Program-made: the position numbers and the translations under genes | The notes under the pieces: generated by a model | Databases searched by the model: none | Told to the model about the DNA's origin: nothing | What the model saw: the letters and a program-made list of their open reading frames with translations, nothing else | NCBI RefSeq assembly: GCF_900324475.1 | Contig: NZ_LT992502.1 | Location: forward strand, 3,968,001-4,032,000 | DNA from: Enterobacter bugandensis | GTDB lineage: Bacteria; Pseudomonadota; Gammaproteobacteria; Enterobacterales; Enterobacteriaceae | Reading direction: 5' to 3' | DNA length: 64,000 nucleotides | In this document: positions 36,721-47,769 of the stretch, piece by piece | Numbering within the stretch: the first letter of the stretch is position 1 | Layout: each line of letters opens with the position of its first letter

Positions 36721-37596
36721 TCAACTGCTTTTCTTGCCCGGCTTTAGCCCACGGTGAAGCTCGTTGATGCGCTTCATCGACTTGATGGTGCGCTGCGGCT
36801 CGGTGGAGGCGACGGATAAAACAATCATCTCCAGGCACAGCAGCACCGTGCCGTGGAGCGGGATTTTACCCTTCTCGCCACCGCGCGGAACGTGGATCAC
36901 CACGCTGGCCTCTTTGCTGAATCGGGAGTCGGTGGCATTGGTGAGCAAAATGGTGGGGATCCCCAGCCGTTTCGCTTCGCGCAGCGTGGTCTGTCCTTCC
37001 CGATGCGCGGATTTTTGCGCCATCATGATCAGCACATCCCCGCGCTGGAGACCTATCAGCTGCTCGGCCAGCCCTATTCCGGTGCGGTTAAGCGGCGTGG
37101 CGGGTAGCCCCATCCGGCTGAACAGCCTGGCGGTGTAGTCGGCCAAAATCCCGGACGCGCCAATCCCAAATATGGCAACCTGCCTCGCCTGCGCCAGCAG
37201 CGAGACCGCCTGCGCCATCGCGAAGCGGTTGTGGGGTTCAGACAACACTTCACAGGTGTGCTGATGCCCCTCCAGCACGAAATCAATGCTCGCATTGACG
37301 TCGCTGGTCAGCGTATTCACCGTGGTGGAGATCTTTTCGCTGGAGGTCACGACCGGGCCAAACCACTGCTCCAGCGTCTGCTTGAGATCGCGCAGCCCGG
37401 CGAAACCCAGCGCCTGGATGGCGCGAACGACGGTAGCGTCCGACGTTTTCAGCAGCGTCGCGATCTCCATTGCCGTCTGCTCCATCACCGCTTCACGATT
37501 TTCATTGATATAGCGCGCCACCTGCAGCAGGCGCGGCGTGAGCTGGTGCGACCGGGAGCGGAGGCGGTCGCCGAAGAGATCAACTTTACGGCTCAT
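36721..37596 (-). CDS. RpiR-family regulator with SIS domain, last gene of the iron operon
   Basis: A 291-residue RpiR-type regulator. The N-terminal HTH_6 domain (about 1-78) has EQTAMEIATLLKTSDATVVRAIQALGFAGLRDLKQTLE. The SIS domain (about 120-255) has IFGIGASGILADYTARLFSRMG and VLIMMAQKSAHREGQTTLREAKRLGIPTILLTNATDS. SIS domains normally bind phosphosugars. Its ATG overlaps the stop of the siderophore-binding protein gene by four bases, so it is translationally coupled to an iron transporter, which is unusual. The fit iron system described from pathogenic E. coli also carries a regulator (FitR), as I recall. Confidence 0.9.
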   Translation of the reverse strand: MSRKVDLFGDRLRSRSHQLTPRLLQVARYINENREAVMEQTAMEIATLLKTSDATVVRAIQALGFAGLRDLKQTLEQWFGPVVTSSEKISTTVNTLTSDVNASIDFVLEGHQHTCEVLSEPHNRFAMAQAVSLLAQARQVAIFGIGASGILADYTARLFSRMGLPATPLNRTGIGLAEQLIGLQRGDVLIMMAQKSAHREGQTTLREAKRLGIPTILLTNATDSRFSKEASVVIHVPRGGEKGKIPLHGTVLLCLEMIVLSVASTEPQRTIKSMKRINELHRGLKPGKKSS

Positions 37597-38543
37597 CGTG
37601 ACGCCTCCGGCAGCGGACGTCCGGCAATCTGCGACTGGACCTGCGCGGCCATCAGCCCTAATGAGGCGAACGAGTTTGAGATGGCCTCTTCACGCGAGAT
37701 CAGCACGTAATGTCCGGTCCGACAGGCATTCAGGAACTGACACCAGCCCGGCATCACCGCATCCATCGCCGCCAGCTCATCCTGCGGTTTGCCGCCCGTA
37801 TCCCCGCGCCAGGTGGCGAAAACGAAATCCGCATCCAGCTCCGGCAGCCGCTCGGCGCTGACGTCAATGCGTCCCTCTTCCGGGATGGACTCAATCAGCG
37901 GCGGGAAGGTGAACCCGGCATCACGCAGCACGCGGCCCAGCGAGTGATAGCTGTGCATGGCGTTGATTTTCCCCTGATTGGCCTGAATCACCGACACGCT
38001 CACTTTGCGGGTATCAATAGTCGCTTTCAGCGCCTTAATTTGCTCCTGATAGCGCCGCTCCAGAACCTTGAGCCGCGCCTGCGTGCCCGTCAGTTGCGCC
38101 AGCTTGCGGTAGATCTCCGGTGCGCCGCCATCGAGATGATCGATACTCACCGTCGGGGCAATTTTCTCCAGCTGTTCCACCGGGGTATTTCGCGTCGGCT
38201 CGGTAATGATCAGGTCAGGCTTTGCGGCGGCGATGGCTTCAATGTCGATATCCGCAGTGCCGATAAACTTGATGTCGGAATTATCGAAGTCGACGCCGGT
38301 CAACATGCCGCTGGAGCGCAGAAAATGGCTGCCGTCCGGCCGGGTGCGGCCATGGCTCGCCACCGGCGGTACGCCAAGCTCAATCAGCGGAATAGTAATG
38401 TCCAGGTCGTGTAGCGAGACGATCCGTTTCGGATGCACCGGCACCACCACCTTACGGTTCAGATCGTCAGTAAACGTCTGCGTCGGCTCGGTCGCGCTCG
38501 CCGCAAACCCCACCAGCAACAGCAATGAAAACAGTATGCGCAT
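37593..38543 (-). CDS. periplasmic iron-siderophore binding protein
   Basis: A 316-residue binding protein of the FepB/FhuD/BtuF class (PF01497). The signal peptide is MRILFSLLLLVGFAASA. The mature protein begins with the typical FTDDLNRKVVVPVHPKRIVSLHDLD, and later has AAAKPDLIITEP and the helical spine. Two cysteines in MPGWCQFLNACRTG may form a disulfide. It begins nine bases after the permease gene and overlaps the RpiR gene by four bases. It should carry a ferric siderophore from the outer-membrane receptor (41768-43906) to the permeases. Confidence 0.92.
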   Translation of the reverse strand: MRILFSLLLLVGFAASATEPTQTFTDDLNRKVVVPVHPKRIVSLHDLDITIPLIELGVPPVASHGRTRPDGSHFLRSSGMLTGVDFDNSDIKFIGTADIDIEAIAAAKPDLIITEPTRNTPVEQLEKIAPTVSIDHLDGGAPEIYRKLAQLTGTQARLKVLERRYQEQIKALKATIDTRKVSVSVIQANQGKINAMHSYHSLGRVLRDAGFTFPPLIESIPEEGRIDVSAERLPELDADFVFATWRGDTGGKPQDELAAMDAVMPGWCQFLNACRTGHYVLISREEAISNSFASLGLMAAQVQSQIAGRPLPEASR

Positions 38544-38552
38544 GTTAATCCC

Positions 38553-39593
38553 CTAAAATCTGTCCCGACGCTGCCAGAGCAGCAGCAGGAAAAACGGTCC
38601 GCCAATCAGTGAAATCACAATTCCCGCCGGCAGCTGCAGCGGGAGGAATGCCAGCCGCCCGACGTTATCCGCCAGTAGCACCAGCAGCGCCCCCAGCACG
38701 GCGCTACCCGTCAGGAGCGCCGTTTGCCCGCCGCGGAGCAGCAGGCGCGCCATGTGCGGCGCAATCAGCCCGACAAAACCAATGCTGCCCACGCAGGAGA
38801 CGCAGGCCGCCGTCAGCACTACCGGGGCGAGAACCCTTAGAAGCGCCAGCCGGTTTGTGCGCACGCCAAGGCCCGCTGCGGTGTGGTTACCAAGCAGCGC
38901 CACGTCCGCAGCGCGGGCGGTAAACAGCAGCAGCGCAAACGCCGGAAGCGCCCAGGCAGCGGCAATGCAGACCAGCGTCCAGTTTGCCGCGTGGAGGCTG
39001 CCCGCCAGCCATAGCATCGCCGTCTGCACGTCGCGCACGTCCGCCGTAGTCATAAAGACGCCCATTGCGGCGGCAAAGACCCACGACACGCCGATGCCGA
39101 TCAGGATGAATCGCGGACGTGAGATATCGCGCGCCAGAGCCACCACCAGCAGCGCGGTGAGCAGCCCCCCGACCATGCCAACCAGCGGCCGCCAGGCCAG
39201 GCCCAGCGCCGGGAACTGAAATATCAGCAGCAGTACCGCCGCGCTACAGCCCTCTTTCACCCCGATAAGCCCCGGATCGGCCAGGCCATTGCGGGTAATG
39301 GACTGCATTGCCGCCCCCGCCATGCCGAGCATCCCACCGCACAGCGCCGCCATCAGCAGGCGCGGCAGGCGGATATCCATCACGATGTAGCGCGTCTCTG
39401 ACGTCAGGCTTTCTGGATAAAACAGCGCGCGCCCGATGGCGGAAGTGGGGATGGGCAGAGAGCCGTGCGTCAGGCCAAACCCCGTCAGCAGGCAGGCGGC
39501 CAGCGTCAGGATGACCAGACATACCAGCGCCTTTGGGCGGACCAGCGCCGAGAAGGTGCCAACGCGTAGCGCACGCAGTCCGGCGCGGTTCAT
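38553..39593 (-). CDS. iron-siderophore ABC permease, FecCD type
   Basis: A 346-residue inner-membrane permease of the FecCD/BtuC family with about ten hydrophobic segments. The family core reads DIRLPRLLMAALCGGMLGMAGAAMQSITRNGLADPGLIGVKEG. The coupling region is CVSCVGSIGFVGLIAPHMARLLL. It overlaps the preceding permease gene by four bases (ATGA). The two permeases form a heterodimer fed by the ATPase at 40570-41388. Confidence 0.94.
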   Translation of the reverse strand: MNRAGLRALRVGTFSALVRPKALVCLVILTLAACLLTGFGLTHGSLPIPTSAIGRALFYPESLTSETRYIVMDIRLPRLLMAALCGGMLGMAGAAMQSITRNGLADPGLIGVKEGCSAAVLLLIFQFPALGLAWRPLVGMVGGLLTALLVVALARDISRPRFILIGIGVSWVFAAAMGVFMTTADVRDVQTAMLWLAGSLHAANWTLVCIAAAWALPAFALLLFTARAADVALLGNHTAAGLGVRTNRLALLRVLAPVVLTAACVSCVGSIGFVGLIAPHMARLLLRGGQTALLTGSAVLGALLVLLADNVGRLAFLPLQLPAGIVISLIGGPFFLLLLWQRRDRF

Positions 39594-40573
39594 TTAAACA
39601 TCCTCGAGGCCATGAAGATAAAGACCGGGGCGCCAACCAGCGCGGTCATGATGCCGGTTGCCAGCTCCCAGGGCGAAAACAGCGTGCGGGCAGCGATATC
39701 CGCCAGCAGCAGAACCAGCGCCCCGCACAGGGCGGACAGCGGCACCATCACGCGCAGATCGACCGACACTAGACGGCGAACGAGCTGAGGCACCACAAGG
39801 CCGATAAAGCCGATCGGCCCGGCGAGGGAGACCGCCGCACCGCAGAGCAGCGCGATGGCCATCAGGGCAAGCAGCCGCGTTTTCAGCAGCGATACGCCAA
39901 GCCCCTGCGCCATTCTGTCGCCCAGCGCCAGCATGTTGAGCGAGGGCGACAGCCAGAGCGCCAGCGCAAAGCCCACGCCAGACACCCACAGGGCAGCGGC
40001 AATCGTTTCAACGCTGACCCCCGCTAAATCCCCCGCCAGCCAGGTGCGCATGGCGAGCAGCGTCTGTTCATCGAGGATGAGCACCGTGGCGGTAATCGAC
40101 GAGGCAAGCGCCGACATCGCCACGCCGCACAGCGTGACCTTCATCGGCGTAAGCCCGGTGCGTCCGGACGAGGAGAACGTAAGCACCAGCAGAAACAGCG
40201 CCGCGGCTCCGGCGGCGGCAATCAGCGGGCGCCCAAACGGCAGCGTCATCCCCAGCGCGCTCGTCAGCACCACCGCGAGCGCCGCCCCGGCGTTGAGCCC
40301 CAGAATATGCGGTTCGCCGAGCGGGTTGCGGATCGTGGATTGCAGCAGCACGCCCGCCACACCGAGCGCGGCCCCCGCCACCATCGCGGCGCAGAGGCGC
40401 AGCAGTCTGAGCTTGATGATGATGTTATGGTCGAAATTGCGCGGATCGAAGTGGAGGATGGCCTCCACCACCGTTTGCGGGGCGATAAAGCGGGCGCCGA
40501 TCCCCAGATGGGCAATCGCGCCGGTTGCAAGCAGCAGGGCGAACATCAGGAAAGCCAGAGAGGTGCGCATCAT
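39590..40573 (-). CDS. iron-siderophore ABC permease, FecCD type
   Basis: A 327-residue FecCD-type permease, the second half of the importer's membrane part. Family signatures are CAAMVAGAALGVAGVLLQSTIRNPLGEPHILGLNAGAALAVV and AVSLAGPIGFIGLVVPQLVRRLV. About ten membrane segments can be seen. It overlaps both the ATPase gene and the following permease gene by four bases, so all three are co-translated. The C-terminus ends GAPVFIFMASRMFK, typical of FecD/FepD-like chains. Confidence 0.94.
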   Translation of the reverse strand: MMRTSLAFLMFALLLATGAIAHLGIGARFIAPQTVVEAILHFDPRNFDHNIIIKLRLLRLCAAMVAGAALGVAGVLLQSTIRNPLGEPHILGLNAGAALAVVLTSALGMTLPFGRPLIAAAGAAALFLLVLTFSSSGRTGLTPMKVTLCGVAMSALASSITATVLILDEQTLLAMRTWLAGDLAGVSVETIAAALWVSGVGFALALWLSPSLNMLALGDRMAQGLGVSLLKTRLLALMAIALLCGAAVSLAGPIGFIGLVVPQLVRRLVSVDLRVMVPLSALCGALVLLLADIAARTLFSPWELATGIMTALVGAPVFIFMASRMFK

Positions 40574-41388
40574 GGCTGTTTTGCGACCTGGCGAAACGGC
40601 ATAAAGAACGGTTTACCGGTCAGCGGATTGATGGACATATGCACGTCGACATCAAACACCGCTTTAATCAGCTCCGGCGTGCAGGCGTCCCCTTCATGCA
40701 GTACGCCCTCGACTTTTCCCTGGCGTAAAAAGACCAGCGAATCGCCGTAGCTCACGGCGAAGTTGAGATCGTGCAGCACCACCACCACGGTACGTCCGTG
40801 CTCGCGCGTCAGCGTATGCAGCAGTTCGAGGATCTCCACCTGATACCGGAGATCGAGGAACGTGGTGGGTTCATCCAGCAGGATATAGGGCGTTTGCTGC
40901 GCCAGCGCCATGGCGATCCAGCAGCGCTGACGTTGGCCGCCGGACAGGCTTTCGACGGGCATGTGGGCAAACTCGGCCGTGCCGGTCAGGCGCAGGGCCT
41001 CCTCCACCGCCTGCTCGTCCTCGTCGCTCCACTGGCGCATAACGTTCTGCCAGGGAAAACGCCCGCGCGAGACCAGCTCAAAGACGGTTAACCCTTCCGG
41101 CAGCAGCGGAGACTGCGGCAGGATGCCAAGCTGGCGGGCGACGGCTTTCGTCGGCTGCGCGTGGATCGCCTTGCCGTCGAGAACCGCCGCGCCTCCAAGC
41201 GGCTGAAGCAAACGCGCGATGGTACTCAGCAGCGTGGATTTTCCGCAGCCGTTCGCCCCCACCAGAACGGTGATTTTCTGCTGGGGAATCGCAAGGGAAA
41301 TATCATCAACGATGATTTTTTTCTGATAACCGGCAGAAAGATTCTCCAGAACCAGACCCGGTTTTGTCGTGTTGTGAGCCACGTGCAT
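40570..41388 (-). CDS. iron-siderophore ABC transporter ATPase (FepC-like)
   Basis: A 272-residue ABC ATPase of the FepC/FhuC class. Walker A is GANGCGKS near residues 44-51, the signature is LSGGQRQR near 148-155, and Walker B ILLDEP near 169-174, with the D-loop TTFLDL. The start at ATG 41388 gives MHVAHNTTKPGLVLENLSAGY, a normal family start, although its ribosome site is weak. A longer frame to 41484 would cross the Fur box. First gene of a five-gene operon: ATPase, two permeases, binding protein and RpiR regulator. Confidence 0.93.
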   Translation of the reverse strand: MHVAHNTTKPGLVLENLSAGYQKKIIVDDISLAIPQQKITVLVGANGCGKSTLLSTIARLLQPLGGAAVLDGKAIHAQPTKAVARQLGILPQSPLLPEGLTVFELVSRGRFPWQNVMRQWSDEDEQAVEEALRLTGTAEFAHMPVESLSGGQRQRCWIAMALAQQTPYILLDEPTTFLDLRYQVEILELLHTLTREHGRTVVVVLHDLNFAVSYGDSLVFLRQGKVEGVLHEGDACTPELIKAVFDVDVHMSINPLTGKPFFMPFRQVAKQP

Positions 41389-41767
41389 GCCAACGTAATA
41401 AAAAAAGGGAAACAAATATAAATAAAAATCATTCTCTTTTGAGAGTTTGAGGCCGCGCCATGTAGTAGTCAAGGGAAGAAACACCCTGAAAAAACCAGGG
41501 ATAACGGTGCGTTACTACACTGACCGGTAAAACAATAAAGAATTAATTTTCAATTAATTAAAAGGCTACCACTGCGCTTTTACGTTGCGTTTCAGAGATG
41601 TAGCCGATTTTTATCTTTTTTCATTTACTACTACATTTCCGCATGATTGAATGATTCTCAATTACATGTTCGATGCCAGTTCTGGCTAACGGGCAGACCA
41701 TAAAGGGCAATGACTCACAGGTTCTTCCGTGAAGGTGCTTCACGGATATTTTGGGATAATAGTTGTA
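41389..41767. other. divergent control region of the iron operon and its receptor gene
   Basis: This 379-base AT-rich gap holds no convincing gene. A Fur box lies next to the ATPase gene, and another iron-box-like stretch, TGATTCTCAATTAC, lies at about 41652-41665 toward the receptor. Ten-base inverted repeats ATGTAGTAGT (41460-41469) and ACTACTACAT (41627-41636) stand 157 bases apart, with a related TTACTACACT near 41514. These could be sites for a second regulator. Confidence 0.55.
41418..41436 (-). promoter_or_regulatory. Fur box upstream of the iron ABC operon
   Basis: ATAAATAAAAATCATTCTC matches 13 of 19 positions of the Fur consensus. It lies 30 bases before the ATPase start, where bound Fur would block transcription in iron-rich cells. 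Confidence 0.7.
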
Positions 41768-43906
41768 ATGGCTACGTTCACACCTTCACTCTCTGGGATA
41801 AAAGGGCGCGCGCTCTTTTCACTGCTGTTTATGGCGCCGCTGTCGCAGGCAGCAGACACCACGGCTAAAGACGGCGAAACGCTTACCGTCACCGCCGATC
41901 CAAATGCTACGGCGGATGCCACCAACGGCTACCAGCCGCTGAATACCTCCACCGCCACGCTGACCAACATGCCGATGCTGGATATCCCGCAGGTGGTGAA
42001 TACCGTCAGCGATAAGGTGCTGGCGGATCAGCACGCCACCACGCTCGATGAAGCGCTCTATAACGTCAGCAACGTGGTGCAGACCAACACTCTGGGCGGT
42101 ACGCAGGATGCCTTTGTGCGCCGCGGGTTTGGCGCAAACCGCGACGGCTCGATCATGACCAACGGCCTGCGCACCGTGTTGCCGCGCAGCTTTAACGCCG
42201 CAACCGAACGCGTGGAGGTGCTGAAAGGCCCGGCCTCAACGCTGTACGGCATTCTCGATCCGGGCGGCCTGATTAACGTCGTCACGAAGCGCCCGGAGAA
42301 AATCTTCGGTGGCTCGATTTCTGCCACCTCTTCCAGCTTTGGCGGCGGCACCGGACAGATCGATGTCACCGGTCCGATTGAGGGCACGCGCCTGGCGTAT
42401 CGCCTCACGGGCGAGTATCAGGACGAAGATTACTGGCGCAACTTCGGCAACGAACGCAGCACGTTTATCGCCCCGTCGCTGACCTGGTTCGGCGACGATG
42501 CCACCGTGAGCGTGCTCTATTCGCATCGCGACTATAAGACGCCGTTCGATCGCGGAACGATCTTCGATCTCAACACTAAAAAGGCCGTCGACGTCGATCG
42601 CAAAACCCGCTTTGACGAGCCGTTTAACGTGACCGACGGGCAGTCCGATCTCGCTCAGCTTAACGCGGAATACCGCCTCAACAGCCAGTGGACCGCGAAG
42701 TTCGACTACAGCTACAGCCAGGATAAATACACTGACAACCAGGCCCGCGTCATGGCCTACGATTCAAAAACCGGCACCCTGACCCGCCGGGTGGATGCAA
42801 CCCAGGGCTCGACCCAGCGCATGCACAGCACCCGTGCGGATCTGCAGGGCAACGTGGATATCGCGGGCTTTTATAATGAGATCCTCACCGGCGTGTCGTA
42901 TGAAAATTACGATCTGCTGCGCACGGACATGATGCGCTGTAAGAACGTCAAAGGTTTCAATATCTATAATCCGGTTTACGGCAAACTCGACGAGTGTACA
43001 ACCGTCTCCGCCGCTGACAGCGACCAGACGCTCAAGCAGGAGAGCTACTCGGCCTACGCCCAGGATGCCCTGTACCTGACGGATAAATGGATCGCCGTCG
43101 CCGGGCTGCGCTACCAGTATTACACTCAGTACGCGGGCAAAGGTCGTCCGTTTAACGTCAATACCGATAGCCGCGACGAGCAGTGGACGCCGAAGCTGGG
43201 GCTGGTTTACAAACTGACGCCAGCAGTCTCGCTGTTTGCCAACTATTCGCAGACGTTTATGCCGCAGTCGTCCATTGCGAGCTACATTGGCGACCTGCCG
43301 CCGGAAACCTCAAACGCGTACGAAGTAGGCGCAAAGTTCGATCTGTTCGACGGCATTACCGCCAATATCGCGCTGTTTGATATTCACAAGCGCAACGTGC
43401 TGTATACCGAAAGCATTGGGGGCGAAACCATCGCCAAAACCGCGGGCCGCGTGCGCTCTCAGGGCGTGGAGGTGGATCTCGCAGGCTCGCTGACCGAGAA
43501 CACCAATATTATCGCCAGCTACGGCTATACCGACGCGAAGGTACTGGAGGACCCGGACTACGCGGGCAAACCGCTGCCGAATGTGCCGCGCCATACCGGC
43601 TCCCTGTTCCTGACGTACGACATTCATAATGCGTTTGCCGGGAATACCCTGACGCTCGGCGGCGGCGGGCACGGCGTAAGCCGCCGCTCGGCGACCAACG
43701 GTGCGGATTATTATCTGCCGGGCTATTTCGTGGCGGATGCGTTTGCGGCGTATAAGATGAAGCTGCAGTATCCGGTGACGCTGCAGGTGAACGTGAAGAA
43801 CCTGTTTGATAAGACCTACTACACGTCGTCGATTGCGACCAACAACCTGGGCAACCAGATTGGCGACCCGCGCGAAGTGCAGTTTACGGTGAAGATGGAG
43901 TTTTGA
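41768..43906 (+). CDS. TonB-dependent siderophore receptor
   Basis: A 712-residue outer-membrane receptor. A signal peptide ends near LSQAADTT and the TonB box ETLTVTA follows. The plug domain runs to about residue 180 (LDIPQVVNTVSDKVL, GFGANRDGSIMTNGLR, VEVLKGPASTLYGILDPGGLINVVTKRP). The 22-strand barrel ends in the aromatic C-terminus QFTVKMEF, the usual Bam signal. The plug pattern is that of hydroxamate-type receptors (FhuA, FoxA, FcuA). I choose ATG 41768; the frame stays open to a GTG at 41729. It is divergent from the ABC operon and would use ExbBD. The siderophore itself cannot be read from sequence. Confidence 0.93.
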   Translation: MATFTPSLSGIKGRALFSLLFMAPLSQAADTTAKDGETLTVTADPNATADATNGYQPLNTSTATLTNMPMLDIPQVVNTVSDKVLADQHATTLDEALYNVSNVVQTNTLGGTQDAFVRRGFGANRDGSIMTNGLRTVLPRSFNAATERVEVLKGPASTLYGILDPGGLINVVTKRPEKIFGGSISATSSSFGGGTGQIDVTGPIEGTRLAYRLTGEYQDEDYWRNFGNERSTFIAPSLTWFGDDATVSVLYSHRDYKTPFDRGTIFDLNTKKAVDVDRKTRFDEPFNVTDGQSDLAQLNAEYRLNSQWTAKFDYSYSQDKYTDNQARVMAYDSKTGTLTRRVDATQGSTQRMHSTRADLQGNVDIAGFYNEILTGVSYENYDLLRTDMMRCKNVKGFNIYNPVYGKLDECTTVSAADSDQTLKQESYSAYAQDALYLTDKWIAVAGLRYQYYTQYAGKGRPFNVNTDSRDEQWTPKLGLVYKLTPAVSLFANYSQTFMPQSSIASYIGDLPPETSNAYEVGAKFDLFDGITANIALFDIHKRNVLYTESIGGETIAKTAGRVRSQGVEVDLAGSLTENTNIIASYGYTDAKVLEDPDYAGKPLPNVPRHTGSLFLTYDIHNAFAGNTLTLGGGGHGVSRRSATNGADYYLPGYFVADAFAAYKMKLQYPVTLQVNVKNLFDKTYYTSSIATNNLGNQIGDPREVQFTVKMEF

Positions 43907-43914
43907 TGTAAAAA

Positions 43915-43946
43915 AGCCCGGTGGCGCTAATGCTTACCGGGCCTAC
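43915..43946. repeat. REP-like palindrome after the receptor gene
   Basis: AGCCCGGTGGCGCTAATGC followed by TTACCGGGCCT pairs as an enteric REP unit. It stands directly next to a copy of the CCCTCTCCC family. Confidence 0.8.
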
Positions 43947-43954
43947 GATCCATT

Positions 43955-43988
43955 CCCTCTCCCTGTGGGAGAGGGTTAGGGTGAGGGC
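43955..43988. repeat. palindromic repeat between the receptor gene and parE
   Basis: Arms CCCTCTCCC and GGGAGAGGG with a TGT loop, followed by TTAGGGTGAGGGC, lie between convergent genes. It marks the right edge of the accessory block that begins after ygiN. Confidence 0.85.
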
Positions 43989-43989
43989 A

Positions 43990-45885
<1,896 letters not shown>

Positions 45886-45910
45886 TTAAACTAGCAATTC
45901 GCATTGATTG

Positions 45911-46492
45911 TCAGTGGCTGTGCAGTCCAAGAAAATCGACAATCTGGGTGAAATGATCCTCAAAGCCCGTGAAAGCATGGTTTCCGCCCTCTTCTATAGT
46001 CTGGCGGCAGGAGGCGTAATACGCCACTGCCTGGCGGTAATCCAGCACTTCATCACCCGTCTGCTGCAGCAGCCAGATGAGATCCGGCGCTTCAAGCGGG
46101 TCGACCTGCATAACTTTGAGATCGTAAATATGGCGTGACTCTAGCACATATTGCTGCCCGGTGTAGGGGTTCTCGTTTTCGCCAAGAAAGTCCCTCAGCA
46201 GCTCAAATGGCCGTACCGCCGGATTAACCACAACGGCGGGCAGCATAAAGCATTGTGAGAGCCAGGTGGCATAGTACCCGCCCAGCGATGAGCCGACTAC
46301 GCCAAAGGATTCACCGCCGTGTTCAAGCACGATCGATTCGAGCATTTCCGCCGCCTCCGCCGGGTACGGCGGCAGCTGCGGGATAATCATCTCAACGTGG
46401 GGGTGATGCTCGCTCAGCCACTGGCGAAACTGCGTCGCTTTTGCGGAGCGCGGCGAGCTGTTGAATCCGTGCAGATAAAGGAGCGTAGACAT
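45911..46492 (-). CDS. yqiA: YqiA esterase
   Basis: A 193-residue alpha/beta-fold esterase of the UPF0227 family. The nucleophile elbow is GSSLGG in [18 protein letters not shown], and the catalytic histidine is probably in [13 protein letters not shown] near the C-terminus. E. coli YqiA hydrolyses palmitoyl-CoA and short esters. Its start ATG overlaps the cpdA stop (TGATG), so it is translated together with cpdA. parE follows on the same strand. Confidence 0.95.
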   Translation of the reverse strand: MSTLLYLHGFNSSPRSAKATQFRQWLSEHHPHVEMIIPQLPPYPAEAAEMLESIVLEHGGESFGVVGSSLGGYYATWLSQCFMLPAVVVNPAVRPFELLRDFLGENENPYTGQQYVLESRHIYDLKVMQVDPLEAPDLIWLLQQTGDEVLDYRQAVAYYASCRQTIEEGGNHAFTGFEDHFTQIVDFLGLHSH

Positions 46493-47319
46493 CAGTAGCC
46501 TTCTGAAGCGGTATCCGGGCGGAACTCTGCGCCTGCCAGACGGCAGACTTCCGTGGTCAGCGTGCCGTCGGCATGCAGTTCCAGCCAGCGCCAGCCTGGC
46601 GCGATGGTATCCAGCGTAAAGTTGGCGCAGTGCGGCTTAAACTGCACACAGGTTGAAGGCGTCGCCAGCATGCGGCGTCCGTTCCAGTCGAGATCCTGTT
46701 CCTGATGGATGTGTCCGCACAGCAGGTGTTTCACGCGCGGGTATTTCGCCAGCACGCTATCCAGCGCCGCGGAGTTACGCAGGCTGTGCTGATCCAGCCA
46801 GCTGCAGCCCGCCGGCAGCGGATGATGATGGAGCAACAGCAGCGTATGACGTTCAGGTTCGGCAGCCAGTTTGGTCTCCAGCCAGTCGAGTTGAAACTCG
46901 CTTAATTCACCGTGCGGGACGCCAAATACCTGGCTGTCCAGCAGCAGGATCTGCCACTGTTCACCCGCAAATACGCACTTCGCCGGAGAAATCCCCGCAT
47001 CCTGAAGGGAGCTGTACATTGCGGGCTGGAAATCGTGGTTTCCGGGCAGCCAGACGCAAGGCACGCTAAAGCTCGCGATGCCTTCAGCAAAATGCTGGTA
47101 GGCCGCGGAGGACTGGTCCTGCGCCAGATCGCCCGTTGCGACAATCAGGTCGCAGTCGCGATGTTCAGCGTGAATGGCGCTCAGTACCGCCTGATAACTC
47201 TCCCAGGTATTAACCCCCAGCAAAGTTTCATGCTTTTCGGCAAAAAGGTGGGTATCGGTGATTTGTAATATCCTGACTGGCGCCCCACCAGCAACAGTCA
47301 GGTTCAACAGGCTTTCCAA
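46492..47319 (-). CDS. cpdA: 3',5'-cAMP phosphodiesterase
   Basis: A 275-residue class III cyclic nucleotide phosphodiesterase that degrades cAMP. The calcineurin-like metal site is complete: DTHLF near residue 22, [18 protein letters not shown] and GHIHQEQD. The order and spacing match E. coli CpdA. It lies between yqiB and yqiA in the nudF-parE run, with a 27-base gap after yqiB. Confidence 0.97.
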   Translation of the reverse strand: MESLLNLTVAGGAPVRILQITDTHLFAEKHETLLGVNTWESYQAVLSAIHAEHRDCDLIVATGDLAQDQSSAAYQHFAEGIASFSVPCVWLPGNHDFQPAMYSSLQDAGISPAKCVFAGEQWQILLLDSQVFGVPHGELSEFQLDWLETKLAAEPERHTLLLLHHHPLPAGCSWLDQHSLRNSAALDSVLAKYPRVKHLLCGHIHQEQDLDWNGRRMLATPSTCVQFKPHCANFTLDTIAPGWRWLELHADGTLTTEVCRLAGAEFRPDTASEGY

Positions 47320-47346
47320 ATGGTGTCCTTAGGTAGGTTTATGACG

Positions 47347-47769
47347 CTAACAAACCGGAATCGCCATTGCTCCATGTGCTAAACAATATCTTAGCCAGTC
47401 GGCTAAAAACTGGTTAATTTGATGCTTTTCGTCGCGTTGATGCAACTTTTTATTCGGATAATCATACCGCGCCTTGAAGCGAAAGATCTGCTGACTTGAA
47501 CACACTTCAGCGACCATCGCGTCATGATAGAGACGCACCGTCATTGACGGCAGGCTCCAGTAGCTGATGCTGGGCGCTGTTTGTTCTATTTCCACCAGCG
47601 TAGTGTAGCGCGTTGATTCTGTTATCGTTAACCGATACTGCGCGTTGCTCACCTGATAGCTTACCGTTTCGCCGGGTGCGTCGTTTCTCGGCAGCAGGCG
47701 GCGCAGCTGTGCGAAATTGGTTTCGCACAGGCGCATCATTTCTGGGAAGTCAGGCGTATAGCGCTTCAT
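47347..47769 (-). CDS. yqiB: YqiB, DUF1249 protein
   Basis: A 140-residue protein of the DUF1249 family, close to E. coli YqiB. It begins [28 protein letters not shown] and ends with the conserved [19 protein letters not shown] use ATG 47769, which overlaps the nudF stop as ATGA. A longer frame to 47865 runs entirely inside nudF. The function is unknown. Confidence 0.94.
   Translation of the reverse strand: MKRYTPDFPEMMRLCETNFAQLRRLLPRNDAPGETVSYQVSNAQYRLTITESTRYTTLVEIEQTAPSISYWSLPSMTVRLYHDAMVAEVCSSQQIFRFKARYDYPNKKLHQRDEKHQINQFLADWLRYCLAHGAMAIPVC

Noticed and set aside
41652..41665. Second full Fur box next to the receptor gene
   Set aside because: The stretch TGATTCTCAATTAC resembles half of an iron box, but the best 19-base alignment gave only about eight matches. 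I kept it as a remark rather than a separate feature.
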